A stretch of 64,000 nucleotides of DNA from an uncultured Pelagibacteraceae bacterium (GCA_902636025.1 CACPQG010000002.1:1-64000), one strand, 5' to 3'. Positions 1 to 8,695 are shown, numbered from the stretch's first letter. Program-made: numbers and translations. Notes: a model not told the origin generated them from the sequence alone.

Positions 1-540
1 AGAATCAACAAAAGAGGTAGAGGATCAGCTGTTATTCATGGCTTCAAACAAGCAATAAAAAATAAAAAAATAAAAGTTTTTGTAGAAATGGATGCTGATT
101 TTTCTCATAAACCTGAAGAGCTTAAAAAAAATTTGAATATATTTAAAAAAAATAACTTAGATCTTTTGATTTCTAGTAGATATCTTAAGTCTAGTAAAAT
201 TTACAATTGGTCAATACAAAGAAGGTTATTCTCATTGATGGCAAACTTTCTAGCAAAAATCCTTCTTAACGTGGGTGTTACTGATTATACAAATGGGTAC
301 AGGATGTATTCAAAACAAGCATTAAAAACTGTGATTTCTAAATGTGGAAAAATTGGTGATGGCTTCATTGTCTTGTCAGAAATTTTATTACAATTAAAAA
401 TGAATAATTTTAAGATATCTGAAACATCGAGTATATTTATCAATCGTAAAAGAGGTGAAAGTTCTGTAAATATTAAATTAATTTTCCAATCATTGTTAGG
501 ATTGGCAAAACTATTTTTGATAAAAAATAATTCAAATTAA
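1..540 (+). CDS. Glycosyltransferase family 2, dolichyl-phosphate mannosyltransferase-like (5' truncated)
   Basis: The reading frame is open from base 1, so the N-terminal part with the first nucleotide-sugar motif lies outside the window. The visible part starts with RGRGSAVIHGF and then has VEMDADFSHKPEEL, the metal-binding DxD-type segment typical of polyprenyl-phosphate mannosyl/glucosyl transferases. It continues with DLLISSRY, a DYTNGYRMY block (family D-x-TSGFR), and a basic C-terminus ending in LGLAKLFLI. Such enzymes move a sugar from a nucleotide donor to a lipid carrier or a glycan at the cytoplasmic membrane. No C-terminal transmembrane pair is present, so it is the soluble type. 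Substrate cannot be read. It converges with the photolyase gene, overlapping it by 4 bases. Confidence 0.8.
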   Translation, partial: RINKRGRGSAVIHGFKQAIKNKKIKVFVEMDADFSHKPEELKKNLNIFKKNNLDLLISSRYLKSSKIYNWSIQRRLFSLMANFLAKILLNVGVTDYTNGYRMYSKQALKTVISKCGKIGDGFIVLSEILLQLKMNNFKISETSSIFINRKRGESSVNIKLIFQSLLGLAKLFLIKNNSN

Positions 541-2027
541 AAGGTATTTAAGTTTATAAATTTGTTTGCTTCTGATAATATTAATTTTTTTCTCTCTAGT
601 TTCATCTTATCGAAAATTCTAACCATCATTGAAAGTCGTGGATTTTTTAAAAAAAAAGATCTATTTCTGTTAATAAATCTCCAGTACAGACCATCCATAG
701 TGTTACACCATTCACCTTTTTTAAAATCCATCATTTTCATGAAATAGCTTGATCCACAAATGTAAGGTTTAGTTGCAAAAATTCCTCCATCACTAAATAA
801 GCCCATGCCATAAACATTTGGCACCATTACCCAGTCAGATGAGTCTACAAACATTTCCATAAACCATTTGTAAACAATTTTAGGTTTTATCTCACACAAG
901 TTCATAATATTTGAGAGTATCATTAGCCTTTCAATATGATGTGACCATCCATTATTTAAAGCATTTTTTATTGCATAGTCCAAAGGTGGTAAACCAGTTG
1001 ATCCTTCATACCATGAGTCTTTCATTTTTCTATTTTGTTTAAAGAAGTTTCTTGTCTCCATATCCTCACTATACTTTTGATAAACTCCTCGCATAAATTC
1101 CCGCCAGCCAATGACTTGTCTTACATAACCCTCTAAAGAATTAAGCCTAATTTTATTTTTTTTATGGAACTCTAAAGTTTTAGAAATAATAAACTCAGGT
1201 GTTATAAGTCCTAAATTAATATAGGGGCTTAATGCACTATGAAATAAAATATTATTACTTTGATCAACTGCATCCTCATAATCTCCAAATAAATTTGATT
1301 TTTCTTTCAGGAAGAAATTTAAAAGTTTCACAACATCGTTATATTCAGTTGCAAACCAAAAATTATTTGTACTGCCTGGGTGATCTTTAAATAGTTTATC
1401 GATTATTGGTTTTAAATTTTTTGTGTGTTTTGTTTCAGTTATATTTGGAAATTTTGGTATTTTAGTATTTTTTGGAAGTTTCTTTCTATTATCTTCATCA
1501 AAACTCCATTTACCGCCCTCTGGTGTTCCATCTTTCTTCATAAGAATATTCAGTTTTTGTCTTGTGCCTTTATAAAAGGTTGCCATGAATGGTCTTTTGT
1601 TTTTTGAGAGATAGTTATTAAATTCTTCTCTTGTATTTAAAAACATTGGGGATTTTATTTGGTTCCAAACCAAATCATTTTTTTTAGCAAAATTTTGTAC
1701 TTTTTTTTCGAAGAACTTGTCTTCAATTTCAAATGTTGTTATCTCCTTAATTTTTTTTGATTTAATAACCCTCTTAACTTTTTCTAAATAATCTTTTTTA
1801 AAATCTGCTGAGTCGATTTTTGTATATTCAACTTTAAACTTATTTTTTTTTAAATGATCTGCATGCGATCTCATAGCTGACAAAAATAGTAGAATTTTTA
1901 ACTTATGATGCTTTTCATATGTACATAATTCATAGTCTTCTGACATAAAAAACAGGTGATCATTTTTGAAGCGGTCTAGATATTTTGGTGGAAATAGTTG
2001 ATTTCCAAGTATAAAAAATAACTTCAT
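537..2027 (-). CDS. Cryptochrome/photolyase-related FAD protein (prokaryotic (6-4) photolyase family, COG3046-like)
   Basis: 496 residues, the usual length of this family. The N-terminus MKLFFILGNQL is the family's opening of the Rossmann-like antenna domain. The C-terminal half has the FAD-binding helical domain with VIGWREFMRGVY, HHIERLMILSN, the segment DWVMVPNVYGMGLFSDGG, and ATKPY. Family members repair UV (6-4) photoproducts with light or act as photoreceptors, and normally carry a 4Fe-4S cluster. Here the expected cluster cysteines appear lost: GLPPLD stands where the first Cys is expected and the CxxC loop is shortened to DFKKGEW (alignment from memory). Divergent from the SDR gene across only 28 bases, which fits shared regulation. 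Confidence 0.9.
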   Translation of the reverse strand: MKLFFILGNQLFPPKYLDRFKNDHLFFMSEDYELCTYEKHHKLKILLFLSAMRSHADHLKKNKFKVEYTKIDSADFKKDYLEKVKRVIKSKKIKEITTFEIEDKFFEKKVQNFAKKNDLVWNQIKSPMFLNTREEFNNYLSKNKRPFMATFYKGTRQKLNILMKKDGTPEGGKWSFDEDNRKKLPKNTKIPKFPNITETKHTKNLKPIIDKLFKDHPGSTNNFWFATEYNDVVKLLNFFLKEKSNLFGDYEDAVDQSNNILFHSALSPYINLGLITPEFIISKTLEFHKKNKIRLNSLEGYVRQVIGWREFMRGVYQKYSEDMETRNFFKQNRKMKDSWYEGSTGLPPLDYAIKNALNNGWSHHIERLMILSNIMNLCEIKPKIVYKWFMEMFVDSSDWVMVPNVYGMGLFSDGGIFATKPYICGSSYFMKMMDFKKGEWCNTMDGLYWRFINRNRSFFLKNPRLSMMVRIFDKMKLERKKLILSEANKFINLNTF

Positions 2028-2029
2028 AG

Positions 2030-2042
2030 AGCTAATATAGCT
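2030..2042. promoter_or_regulatory. Short inverted repeat in divergent photolyase/SDR spacer
   Basis: Arms AGCTA and TAGCT are separated by ATA and sit in the 28-base spacer between two divergent start codons. Both promoters must lie in or around this spacer, so an operator is possible. The arms are only 5 bases, so chance is a real alternative. Confidence 0.25.
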
Positions 2043-2055
2043 TTAAAAAAAATAT

Positions 2056-2766
2056 ATGTCAGAAAAATATTTAATTTTTGGTGCGACAGGTTCGATCGGT
2101 TCAAGTTTATCAAGACAACTAAAAGAATCCGGTAAAGAAGTTCATTTGGTTGCAAGAAATGAAAGTGAAGTTAAAAAACTCTCAGAAGAATTAGGTTGTA
2201 CTTTTACTGTTGCAGATGTTCTTGAAAATGGATTTGTTGATAAAGTTAAAGCAGAAGTTCCAGATGTAAAAGGTATTGCTTATTGTGTTGGTTCAATAGT
2301 TTTAAAACCACTAAGAATGATTAAAGAAGACGAATTTAATCAATGCATGAAATTAAATTGTTACTCTGCATTAGAAGTAATTAGAGGATACCAAGATACT
2401 TTAAAAAAAAGTAAAGGATCGGTAGTTTTATTTTCAACTGTTGCAGTTAGAAGAGGTTTTAGTAATCATGGAATAATTGCATCAGCTAAAGCTGCTGTTG
2501 AAGGATTAACTGTTAGTTTAGCATCCGAGCTTGCACCAAATGTAAGGGTAAATTGTATTGCACCAAGTTTGTCTAAATCAAAAATTGCTGAACCAATGTT
2601 AAAAAATGCTGTACTTGCAGAAGGTATTGCAAAAGCTCACCCACTAAAAAGAGTTGGTGAAGGTGCAGACAGTGCATCACTTGCAAAATTTTTAATAACC
2701 GATGAAAGTTCCTGGGTTACAGGACAAGTTATTGGTGTTGATGGTGGAAGATCAACTTTATCCTAA
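2056..2766 (+). CDS. SDR-family NAD(P)-binding protein lacking the usual catalytic Tyr
   Basis: 236 residues with a Rossmann dinucleotide motif GATGSIGSSL near residue 9 and the C-terminal VTGQVIGVDGG typical of classical short-chain dehydrogenases. The active-site Ser region is present (VVLFSTVAVRRG). The YxxxK motif instead reads IASAK within HGIIASAKAAVEGL, so Lys is kept but Tyr is replaced by Ile. I recall this H-x-x-IA-x-AK form from an SDR subgroup, so it is probably a subfamily trait rather than decay. Substrate unknown. Divergent from the photolyase gene and 6 bases upstream of the monooxygenase-fold gene, likely co-transcribed with it. Confidence 0.85.
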   Translation: MSEKYLIFGATGSIGSSLSRQLKESGKEVHLVARNESEVKKLSEELGCTFTVADVLENGFVDKVKAEVPDVKGIAYCVGSIVLKPLRMIKEDEFNQCMKLNCYSALEVIRGYQDTLKKSKGSVVLFSTVAVRRGFSNHGIIASAKAAVEGLTVSLASELAPNVRVNCIAPSLSKSKIAEPMLKNAVLAEGIAKAHPLKRVGEGADSASLAKFLITDESSWVTGQVIGVDGGRSTLS

Positions 2767-2772
2767 TTTTTT

Positions 2773-3075
2773 ATGTTTATAGCAATGAACAGATTCAAAA
2801 TTGTTAAGGGAAAAGAAAAACAATTTGAAGATGTTTGGAAAAATAGAGATACACATTTACAGGGAGTGAATGGTTTTAAAGAGTTTCATTTAGTTAAAGG
2901 AAATGAAAATGAAGATCATACCTTGTACGCTTCTCATAGTATTTGGACCTCTAAAGATGCTTTTATTGATTGGACAAAGTCAGAAGCTTTTAGGCTAGCC
3001 CATAAAAATGCTGGACAACATAAAGATCTTTATATAGGCGCACCAAACTTTGAAGGCTTTGAAGTAGTAATTTAA
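2773..3075 (+). CDS. Antibiotic biosynthesis monooxygenase (ABM)-fold protein, HmoA/IsdG-like
   Basis: 100 residues with the start MFIAMNRFKI and a later GVNGFKEFHLVKG, typical of the small dimeric ferredoxin-like ABM fold. The C-terminal W-x-S-x-DAF-x-W-T-x-S-x-AF-x-x-AH pattern is close to the haem-degrading HmoA/IsdG type, where the His serves haem contact. Possible role: haem or quinol oxygenation; true substrate unproven. It starts 6 bases after the SDR stop, so the two genes likely form one transcript. It ends 2 bases before the stop of the convergent AhpD-like gene. Confidence 0.8.
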   Translation: MFIAMNRFKIVKGKEKQFEDVWKNRDTHLQGVNGFKEFHLVKGNENEDHTLYASHSIWTSKDAFIDWTKSEAFRLAHKNAGQHKDLYIGAPNFEGFEVVI

Positions 3076-3077
3076 AT

Positions 3078-3470
3078 CTACCTATAAATCTTATCTACTT
3101 CTACTTGGTAAGATTCTACCAATTTGTTATTTTGATTTGCTATACCGACAACATCAATCATCTCTTTAATCATTTGATCTGATGCTCCTTTTTTTTTAGC
3201 CGCAGCTGTGTGAGATCTAATACAATATTCGCAGCTATTGGTAATTGAAACTGCAACATAAATTAATTCTTTAGTAACTGGATCGAGTGCACCTTTCCTC
3301 ATAATTTGCTTTAAATTATTCCAGGTTCTTTCCAATGTTTCAGGATTGTTAGCTATTGCTCGCCAAAAATTTGGGATTTTTTTTATATTCCTAGATCGTT
3401 TAATATCATCAAAAACTTTTTTAACTTTTCCTTTGACTCTTTTTTCACTCACTAATTTAAATACCGACAT
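3078..3470 (-). CDS. Carboxymuconolactone decarboxylase / AhpD-like protein
   Basis: 130 residues, all helical in character, with the family's redox motif C-E-Y-C-I-R-S-H (Cys80, Cys83, His87), preceded by LDPVTKELIYVAVSITNS. AhpD-type proteins use the CxxC pair for peroxide or thiol chemistry; related decarboxylases share the fold. A strong Shine-Dalgarno GGAGGT lies just upstream of the ATG, unusual for this AT-rich window, which suggests good expression. It lies between the photolyase/SDR cluster and the autotransporter gene; a link to oxidative or light stress is plausible but inferred from position only. Confidence 0.85.
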   Translation of the reverse strand: MSVFKLVSEKRVKGKVKKVFDDIKRSRNIKKIPNFWRAIANNPETLERTWNNLKQIMRKGALDPVTKELIYVAVSITNSCEYCIRSHTAAAKKKGASDQMIKEMIDVVGIANQNNKLVESYQVEVDKIYR

Positions 3471-3495
3471 TTTACCTCCATTTATAATTATTATA

Positions 3496-5838
3496 TTAAA
3501 ACTTAGTTGAAACTTCTACATTCGTTTCATAATGAAGGGAGTTATCAAATATATGATTATGATTGATTAAAAAGTCAAAACCATTAATATTTTTACTATA
3601 ACTTAAACTAGATTCATGTGCGTTTACAGGATTGTAATTAAACGCAAACTCACCATCCTCTTCTTTTGATCTACTAAATTTCAATATAAATATTTCTCTA
3701 GATCTATTAGGATCTTTTCTATCATTCCAACTGATAATTTTTTCAAAACTCGAAGAAATAGTAAAGCCATTCAAATAAATAGCTTCAAAACCAATATTAT
3801 ATTTTAGATCCTGATTTGAATATTTTCGAATTGTATCTGTCACAACATTAGTTTCACCGTGATAAATATATTTGTAATCAATGTCCTCACTTAAGTCGTA
3901 AAGAATTTCTAGTCCTCCCATTGGTTGAATTGTTCCCATGTCGGTAACATACTCGTCCATTTCAAAAAGAAAACCAGCAGCCAATTCACCGGTTGCAAAA
4001 TCAGTATTATTGTAAGTTAAATTTTTAGCTACAAGATCACTCGGATTATTTATATAATCTGTAAATTCAGATAAATGAGTAATTCCATATGTCAGTTTTG
4101 CAGTTGGAGTCATATTAAATCTACCTGCTTTACTTCTAGTTCGATAATTTAAAGTTCCAAAAATTTGTCCCCCATTTCTCTCACCTGATAACTTAGATTG
4201 ATAAATATGATCAATACTTAAAAAACTTACGCCTAAAACTGCGTTGACATATTGATTATGTTGGGTTGGAGCAATTCCATAAAGATTTAAAGTAAGCGAC
4301 TCCATGGTTACGTCCTGTTTAGAATTTTTAATTTCACTACTGCTATCTCCATATCTAAGAGCTAAACCAAAAAACTTATCATCACCATATTTTCTATCTG
4401 CCCCTAATGTTATTCCTTTTACCAGAATATCTTTTGCTTTTTCACTTCCATGCTGGCCGTACAAACCTACATATACATCTACAAGACTCCAACTAGACCA
4501 TTTAGATTTTTTATCCTTATTTTTAGTTTTACTAATTAATGAGGCAATATTTTTTCTTGCAACTGGTTCAAATTTATTTGCTAAAGTATCTATTAAAGTA
4601 TTTTTATAATTAAGATTTAAATTATGAGCAGTTAGGTTTTCTTCGTCTCTATTTCTTTTAATCCACTCAAATCTTTTGAAAATAGTTGTCGTATTTAAAC
4701 CTATATTTTGCTTTGCAAGTTCTACTGTTGTTCCAAAGGTAGAAGTTGTTGCAGACACACACTCTACCACTCCATAAGGACATTCTAAATCAAAACGATT
4801 TACTTGATCTACCCCTGCGCCACCTTTTGATTGTACTATAAATAGCTTCATGCCATCAGGAGAAAAACTAAAACCTTCAGGTATACCAGTGTTATTTGTC
4901 GTGTCTGTTATATTACCAAAACCTTCTACATTCCATCTCCCAACTTTTTCTGCAGTGGAAACATCAAAACTTATATCTAATCGAAACTGATAAATGAAAC
5001 TATTAGGTAAGCCGCCTCCACTAAATGTTTCATTTCTAATTAATACAAACATTGCAAAACCATCATCACTAAATTCTACGTCACTTGCAAAATCATTTCC
5101 TGAATTGCTTGGTTTAATACCATAATTACTTAGGTTCACTTGATGTATTTGAGTTTTTGAACTAATATCGTTAGCTCCAGGTAATTCAAAAGTAGTTAAA
5201 ATCGGACTGTTACTACTTGCATCAAGAGCATAAAGTTTTGTTCCTTCTTTATTAAATGCTATGCTCTCTATATTATGATTTACAAGATCAAGTTTGCGTT
5301 CAAATGCTATTCCATCAAGATCAAAAGCTGTAGTAGCATTAAACTTTCCTAATTCGGCATTTGCATCTAAAATAAAAAATATTTTTCCATCATCTCTTAT
5401 TACTATGTTTTCTGGTACAGTATTCATTGAACCACCATTAGCATCTGCGTTTCCAGCAATATTTTCTCCATCAATAGCATCACACGTTACATCTTCACCC
5501 TTACTATTCATTAGATCTGTTGTAACTGTAAAAGGCACAGCTACTTTATTCATACTTACAGGATGACTATTCATATCACCACGGTCATCTTCATTGACTG
5601 TAAAAACTGTTAAACCATCATCACTCCATGCGACATCCACCGGGTGTTCAGTTCTATCTTTTTCAAGTGGAAATGCAGCTCCTGCTCTACTCGGTACGCA
5701 CGTCAAAGTGTCATGTGCTATGTTACCACCAGGAATTACTCCATCAAACCATCTCACATTTAGTTCCCGAGCTACTACGAAATTTGAAATAAAAATCGAG
5801 ATAAAATAGCAAATTATTATTACGGAAGCTTTTTTCAT
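3496..5838 (-). CDS. Exported autotransporter (type Va-like) with beta-propeller-like passenger
   Basis: About 780 residues. A signal peptide is followed by VVARELNV. Roughly residues 40-360 hold at least five recurring units of propeller type, such as AWSDDGLTVFTVNE, IAFNKEGTKLYALDAS, VEFSDDGFAMFVLI and FSFSPDGMKLFIVQS. A charged linker (about 370-465) leads into a C-terminal region of alternating beta strands (WSLVDVYVGLYG, ITLGADRKYGDD, TLNLYGIAPT) that ends in Phe, as outer-membrane beta-barrels do. Together this reads as an autotransporter exposing a lectin- or enzyme-like propeller. Passenger function unknown. The ATG at 5838 was chosen; an in-frame TTG at 5844 would add two residues. 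It follows the HisN-type gene by 6 bases and is probably in the same transcript. Confidence 0.75.
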   Translation of the reverse strand: MKKASVIIICYFISIFISNFVVARELNVRWFDGVIPGGNIAHDTLTCVPSRAGAAFPLEKDRTEHPVDVAWSDDGLTVFTVNEDDRGDMNSHPVSMNKVAVPFTVTTDLMNSKGEDVTCDAIDGENIAGNADANGGSMNTVPENIVIRDDGKIFFILDANAELGKFNATTAFDLDGIAFERKLDLVNHNIESIAFNKEGTKLYALDASSNSPILTTFELPGANDISSKTQIHQVNLSNYGIKPSNSGNDFASDVEFSDDGFAMFVLIRNETFSGGGLPNSFIYQFRLDISFDVSTAEKVGRWNVEGFGNITDTTNNTGIPEGFSFSPDGMKLFIVQSKGGAGVDQVNRFDLECPYGVVECVSATTSTFGTTVELAKQNIGLNTTTIFKRFEWIKRNRDEENLTAHNLNLNYKNTLIDTLANKFEPVARKNIASLISKTKNKDKKSKWSSWSLVDVYVGLYGQHGSEKAKDILVKGITLGADRKYGDDKFFGLALRYGDSSSEIKNSKQDVTMESLTLNLYGIAPTQHNQYVNAVLGVSFLSIDHIYQSKLSGERNGGQIFGTLNYRTRSKAGRFNMTPTAKLTYGITHLSEFTDYINNPSDLVAKNLTYNNTDFATGELAAGFLFEMDEYVTDMGTIQPMGGLEILYDLSEDIDYKYIYHGETNVVTDTIRKYSNQDLKYNIGFEAIYLNGFTISSSFEKIISWNDRKDPNRSREIFILKFSRSKEEDGEFAFNYNPVNAHESSLSYSKNINGFDFLINHNHIFDNSLHYETNVEVSTKF

Positions 5839-5844
5839 TCTCAA

Positions 5845-6651
5845 CTATTGTAGTGCAGGTTTTAAAAGCCTCAACATTTTTTTATGTATAGATTTATTAG
5901 CAGATATCAAAACATTTCCAGCTTTATTTGCATTTTCATTACGCCAAGTAGAAGAAATCCCACCTGAGGCTTTAATGATTGGAATTAATGGATGAATATC
6001 CCAGATTTTATTCATACATTGAATAACAACATCTAATCTTCCTTCACAGAAATGAGCATAACTTAATGCATCAGAACAAGGAAACTGCATCATTTTTAAA
6101 ATTTTTGGAATTTTCTTTTGTTTGTTTAATGATAAATATCCATGAAAAGCAGCGGACACTTTCATGTTTTTAAATGTTGCTTTTTTATTGATACTTAATT
6201 TTGATTTTTTTCCATTATCAACTACATAGGCAACTTTGTTAGAAACGTTATAGTAGTATTTTTTTAATTTAGGAAAATTTGCCAAACCTACAATTGGATC
6301 TCCTTTATAATTTAAGGATATTAAGTTACTCCAAGTAGGATTTCCGATTACAAAAGATCTTGTTCCATCTATTGGATCTATAATCCAAGCGAAATCACTT
6401 TTAACCTTTTTATGTCCGAATTCTTCACCAATTATTTGATGATCTGGAAATTTCTTTTGTATTTTTGCTCTTATAAATTTTTCAAATGCCTTATCTGCTG
6501 ATGTTACGGGGTCATAACCTTTGCCTTTAAGTTTATTGTTTACCTTAAAAGGCTTGTTAAGCTTCTTATAATAAAGTCGTGTTAAGTCCTTAGCTAAGCT
6601 GTTTAAAAAGCTAGAAAACACTTTAATTTTCTTTGAATTTATCTCTGGCAT
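5845..6651 (-). CDS. hisN: Inositol monophosphatase-family phosphatase, probable histidinol-phosphatase (HisN type)
   Basis: 268 residues. The metal-binding motifs of the Li-sensitive phosphatase fold are intact: GEE at 75-77, DPIDGT at 92-97 and WDIHPLIPIIKASGG from Trp217. The N-terminal SADKAFEKFIRAKI block also fits. In alphaproteobacteria this subfamily usually supplies histidinol-phosphate phosphatase for the last-but-one step of histidine synthesis, but 3'-phosphoadenosine or inositol phosphates remain possible. The gene is not next to other his genes, so the specific substrate is an inference. It is divergent from the dioxygenase gene and 6 bases upstream of the autotransporter start. 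Confidence 0.75.
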   Translation of the reverse strand: MPEINSKKIKVFSSFLNSLAKDLTRLYYKKLNKPFKVNNKLKGKGYDPVTSADKAFEKFIRAKIQKKFPDHQIIGEEFGHKKVKSDFAWIIDPIDGTRSFVIGNPTWSNLISLNYKGDPIVGLANFPKLKKYYYNVSNKVAYVVDNGKKSKLSINKKATFKNMKVSAAFHGYLSLNKQKKIPKILKMMQFPCSDALSYAHFCEGRLDVVIQCMNKIWDIHPLIPIIKASGGISSTWRNENANKAGNVLISANKSIHKKMLRLLKPALQ

Positions 6652-6717
6652 AAATAGTCACTTACTATTTTATTTATCTTGATTAAAGACAAATTTTAAA
6701 TAATCCTCGAATATACT

Positions 6718-7821
6718 ATGAAAATAGAACTGAATAATAACAAGATTTTCTACAAAAATGGGTCATCTGTACAAGAGATACATCCATTTTGGTTACGTGA
6801 AAGAGCCAATGGTGAAAAATACTTAGATAAAAAAACACAACAAAGACTTTTTGATCCAACCTCCTTAAATGTCGAAATTGCAATCAAAAGTGCTCGAATT
6901 AATAATGACTTATTAGAGATTGATTTCAATGATGGTGTTAATTCTAAACTAAATATTGAAAAGATTGCTGAAGAATTTTCAAAAGAAGATGAAGTGATTT
7001 ACGGAATAGAAAAAGTTAAATGGAATTCGTCTTTCTCAGATTTTAAAAAATATAAATATTCTGATGATCTTTTTGAAACACAAGAAATGTATGATTTGTT
7101 ATTATCTTTTTATAAGTATGGATTTATAATTATTGAAGATGTACCAACTGAGGATAATTTCTTGGTAAAATTTGCAAATAAAGTTGGAAGCGTAAGACGA
7201 ACAAATTTTGGTGAACATTTTAATGTTAAATCAATTCCAAGCCCAAACGATTTAGCTTATACATCTCTTCCTCTAGCACCACATACAGATAATCCTTACA
7301 GAAATCCTGTGCCATGTATTCAATTATTACATTGTATTATAAATGAAGTTTCTGGTGGTCTTTCAACGTTGGTAGATGGATATACTGTTACCGAGGATTT
7401 AAAAAAAGAAAATCCAGAGTTTTATAATATTCTTACCAAAGTAAAGGTTAAATTTAAATTTATAGATAAAGATGTTGTCTTAGAGCATTGGGCTGAATTA
7501 ATTCAGTTAGATGAAAATAAAAAATTAAAACAGGTAAGATTTAGTCCAAGATTAGACTTTGTTCCAATTTTAGAAAAAAGTGAATTAGATTTGTACTATA
7601 AAGCAAGAAAGAAATTATCTGCTATGTACAATTCTGATAAATATAGAATTGAATTTAAACTTCAGCCAAAAGATCTTTTAATGATGGATAATTATAGACT
7701 ATTACATGGTAGAACAGAATTTGATGCAAATGAAGGAAGTAGATTTTTACAAGGTTGTTATTTAGATTTTGATAGTACAGAGGGTAAATTAAGACACTTA
7801 AAAAGAAAATTTAATCTTTGA
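6718..7821 (+). CDS. TauD/TfdA-family dioxygenase, gamma-butyrobetaine hydroxylase-like
   Basis: 367 residues in two parts. Residues 1-85 form the N-terminal domain (HPFWLRERANGE, FDPTSL) found in gamma-butyrobetaine and trimethyllysine dioxygenases. The rest is the Fe(II)/2-oxoglutarate jelly roll, with the facial triad visible as His189 and Asp191 (APHTDNPYRNP) and His330 (RLLHGRTEF). The family hydroxylates gamma-butyrobetaine to carnitine or acts on related quaternary amines, a sensible trait for a marine heterotroph living on methylated amines. The Cys residues that bind zinc in the N-terminal domain of BBOX are absent here. It overlaps the DMT permease start (TTGA), so the permease may move the substrate or product. 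Confidence 0.8.
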   Translation: MKIELNNNKIFYKNGSSVQEIHPFWLRERANGEKYLDKKTQQRLFDPTSLNVEIAIKSARINNDLLEIDFNDGVNSKLNIEKIAEEFSKEDEVIYGIEKVKWNSSFSDFKKYKYSDDLFETQEMYDLLLSFYKYGFIIIEDVPTEDNFLVKFANKVGSVRRTNFGEHFNVKSIPSPNDLAYTSLPLAPHTDNPYRNPVPCIQLLHCIINEVSGGLSTLVDGYTVTEDLKKENPEFYNILTKVKVKFKFIDKDVVLEHWAELIQLDENKKLKQVRFSPRLDFVPILEKSELDLYYKARKKLSAMYNSDKYRIEFKLQPKDLLMMDNYRLLHGRTEFDANEGSRFLQGCYLDFDSTEGKLRHLKRKFNL

Positions 7822-8678
7822 CTTTAAAAGATACCTTAATTGCATCATTAGTCCCAATTTTTTTAGGTTTTGGTTTTGTAATTGCTAAACCAGCAATGGA
7901 ACATTTTCCACCTATACTTTTAATGGGTTTGAGATTTACTTTTGCAGCATCAATTTTAATTTGGTGGTTTCCTATTCCTAGAGGTTATCTGAAGCAAATA
8001 TTTATAGCGTCTTTGATTGCAAATACTTTGCAGTATAGCGTTACTTACAGTGGTTTAAATTTGATCGATGCTTCTGCAGCTGTACTACTGGTTCAAACAG
8101 AAGTTCCATTTGGAGTTTTATTTGCTTACTTCATGCTTAAAGAAAAACCTACAATAAGAAGTTTAATTGGAATTGCAGTTGCATTTGTTGGTGTATACAT
8201 TTTAACAGGCTCTCCTAATTTAGAGGGAAAATTTTTAGGTATATTTCTTACAATATTAGGATCTGCTATTTGGGCATTAGGGCAAGTATTAGTAAAACCT
8301 TTAAGTAAAGAAATAAGCCCACTTACACTTGTTGCATGGTTAGCTATTTTCTCTGGACCAATATTAATTTTTTTATCATCGATCCTTGATGGTAATACGA
8401 TAAGTTATATTAAATCTGCAAACTTTAATAGTTGGGCTATTGCGTTTTATTTAGGATTTTTTATGCAACCAGTCACCTATGGGTGTTTTTATTATGTATT
8501 AAAAAATAACCCATTATATAAAGTTTTGCCCATTGTTACTATGGGAATACCTTTGACTGGTTTGTTAGCTGCAATACTTCTTCTTGGAGAAAAACCAACA
8601 ACAGAACTTTACCTTGGAGGCTTTATAATTTTAATAGGAGTAATTTTAATTCTTTATACAAAACAAAAAAGTACTTAA
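7818..8678 (+). CDS. EamA/DMT-superfamily permease
   Basis: 286 residues with about ten hydrophobic helices and the two repeated EamA halves (first ending near VYILTGSP, second with GEKPTTELYLGGFIILIGV). These inner-membrane carriers export or import amino acids and other small metabolites. The start is TTG, overlapping the TGA of the dioxygenase gene by three bases. No in-frame ATG occurs before residue 27, and the TTG start retains the first helix. Tight coupling implies a shared pathway with the dioxygenase; the carried compound cannot be read. Confidence 0.85.
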   Translation: MTLKDTLIASLVPIFLGFGFVIAKPAMEHFPPILLMGLRFTFAASILIWWFPIPRGYLKQIFIASLIANTLQYSVTYSGLNLIDASAAVLLVQTEVPFGVLFAYFMLKEKPTIRSLIGIAVAFVGVYILTGSPNLEGKFLGIFLTILGSAIWALGQVLVKPLSKEISPLTLVAWLAIFSGPILIFLSSILDGNTISYIKSANFNSWAIAFYLGFFMQPVTYGCFYYVLKNNPLYKVLPIVTMGIPLTGLLAAILLLGEKPTTELYLGGFIILIGVILILYTKQKST

Positions 8679-8695
8679 AAAAATATATTTAAAAT

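Noticed and set aside
562-1607. Plus-strand ORFs inside the photolyase gene
   Set aside because: They are antisense to conserved photolyase codons and show no recognisable protein features.
4304-5809. Plus-strand ORFs inside the autotransporter gene
   Set aside because: They mirror the coding strand of a gene with signal peptide and barrel features; no start signals.
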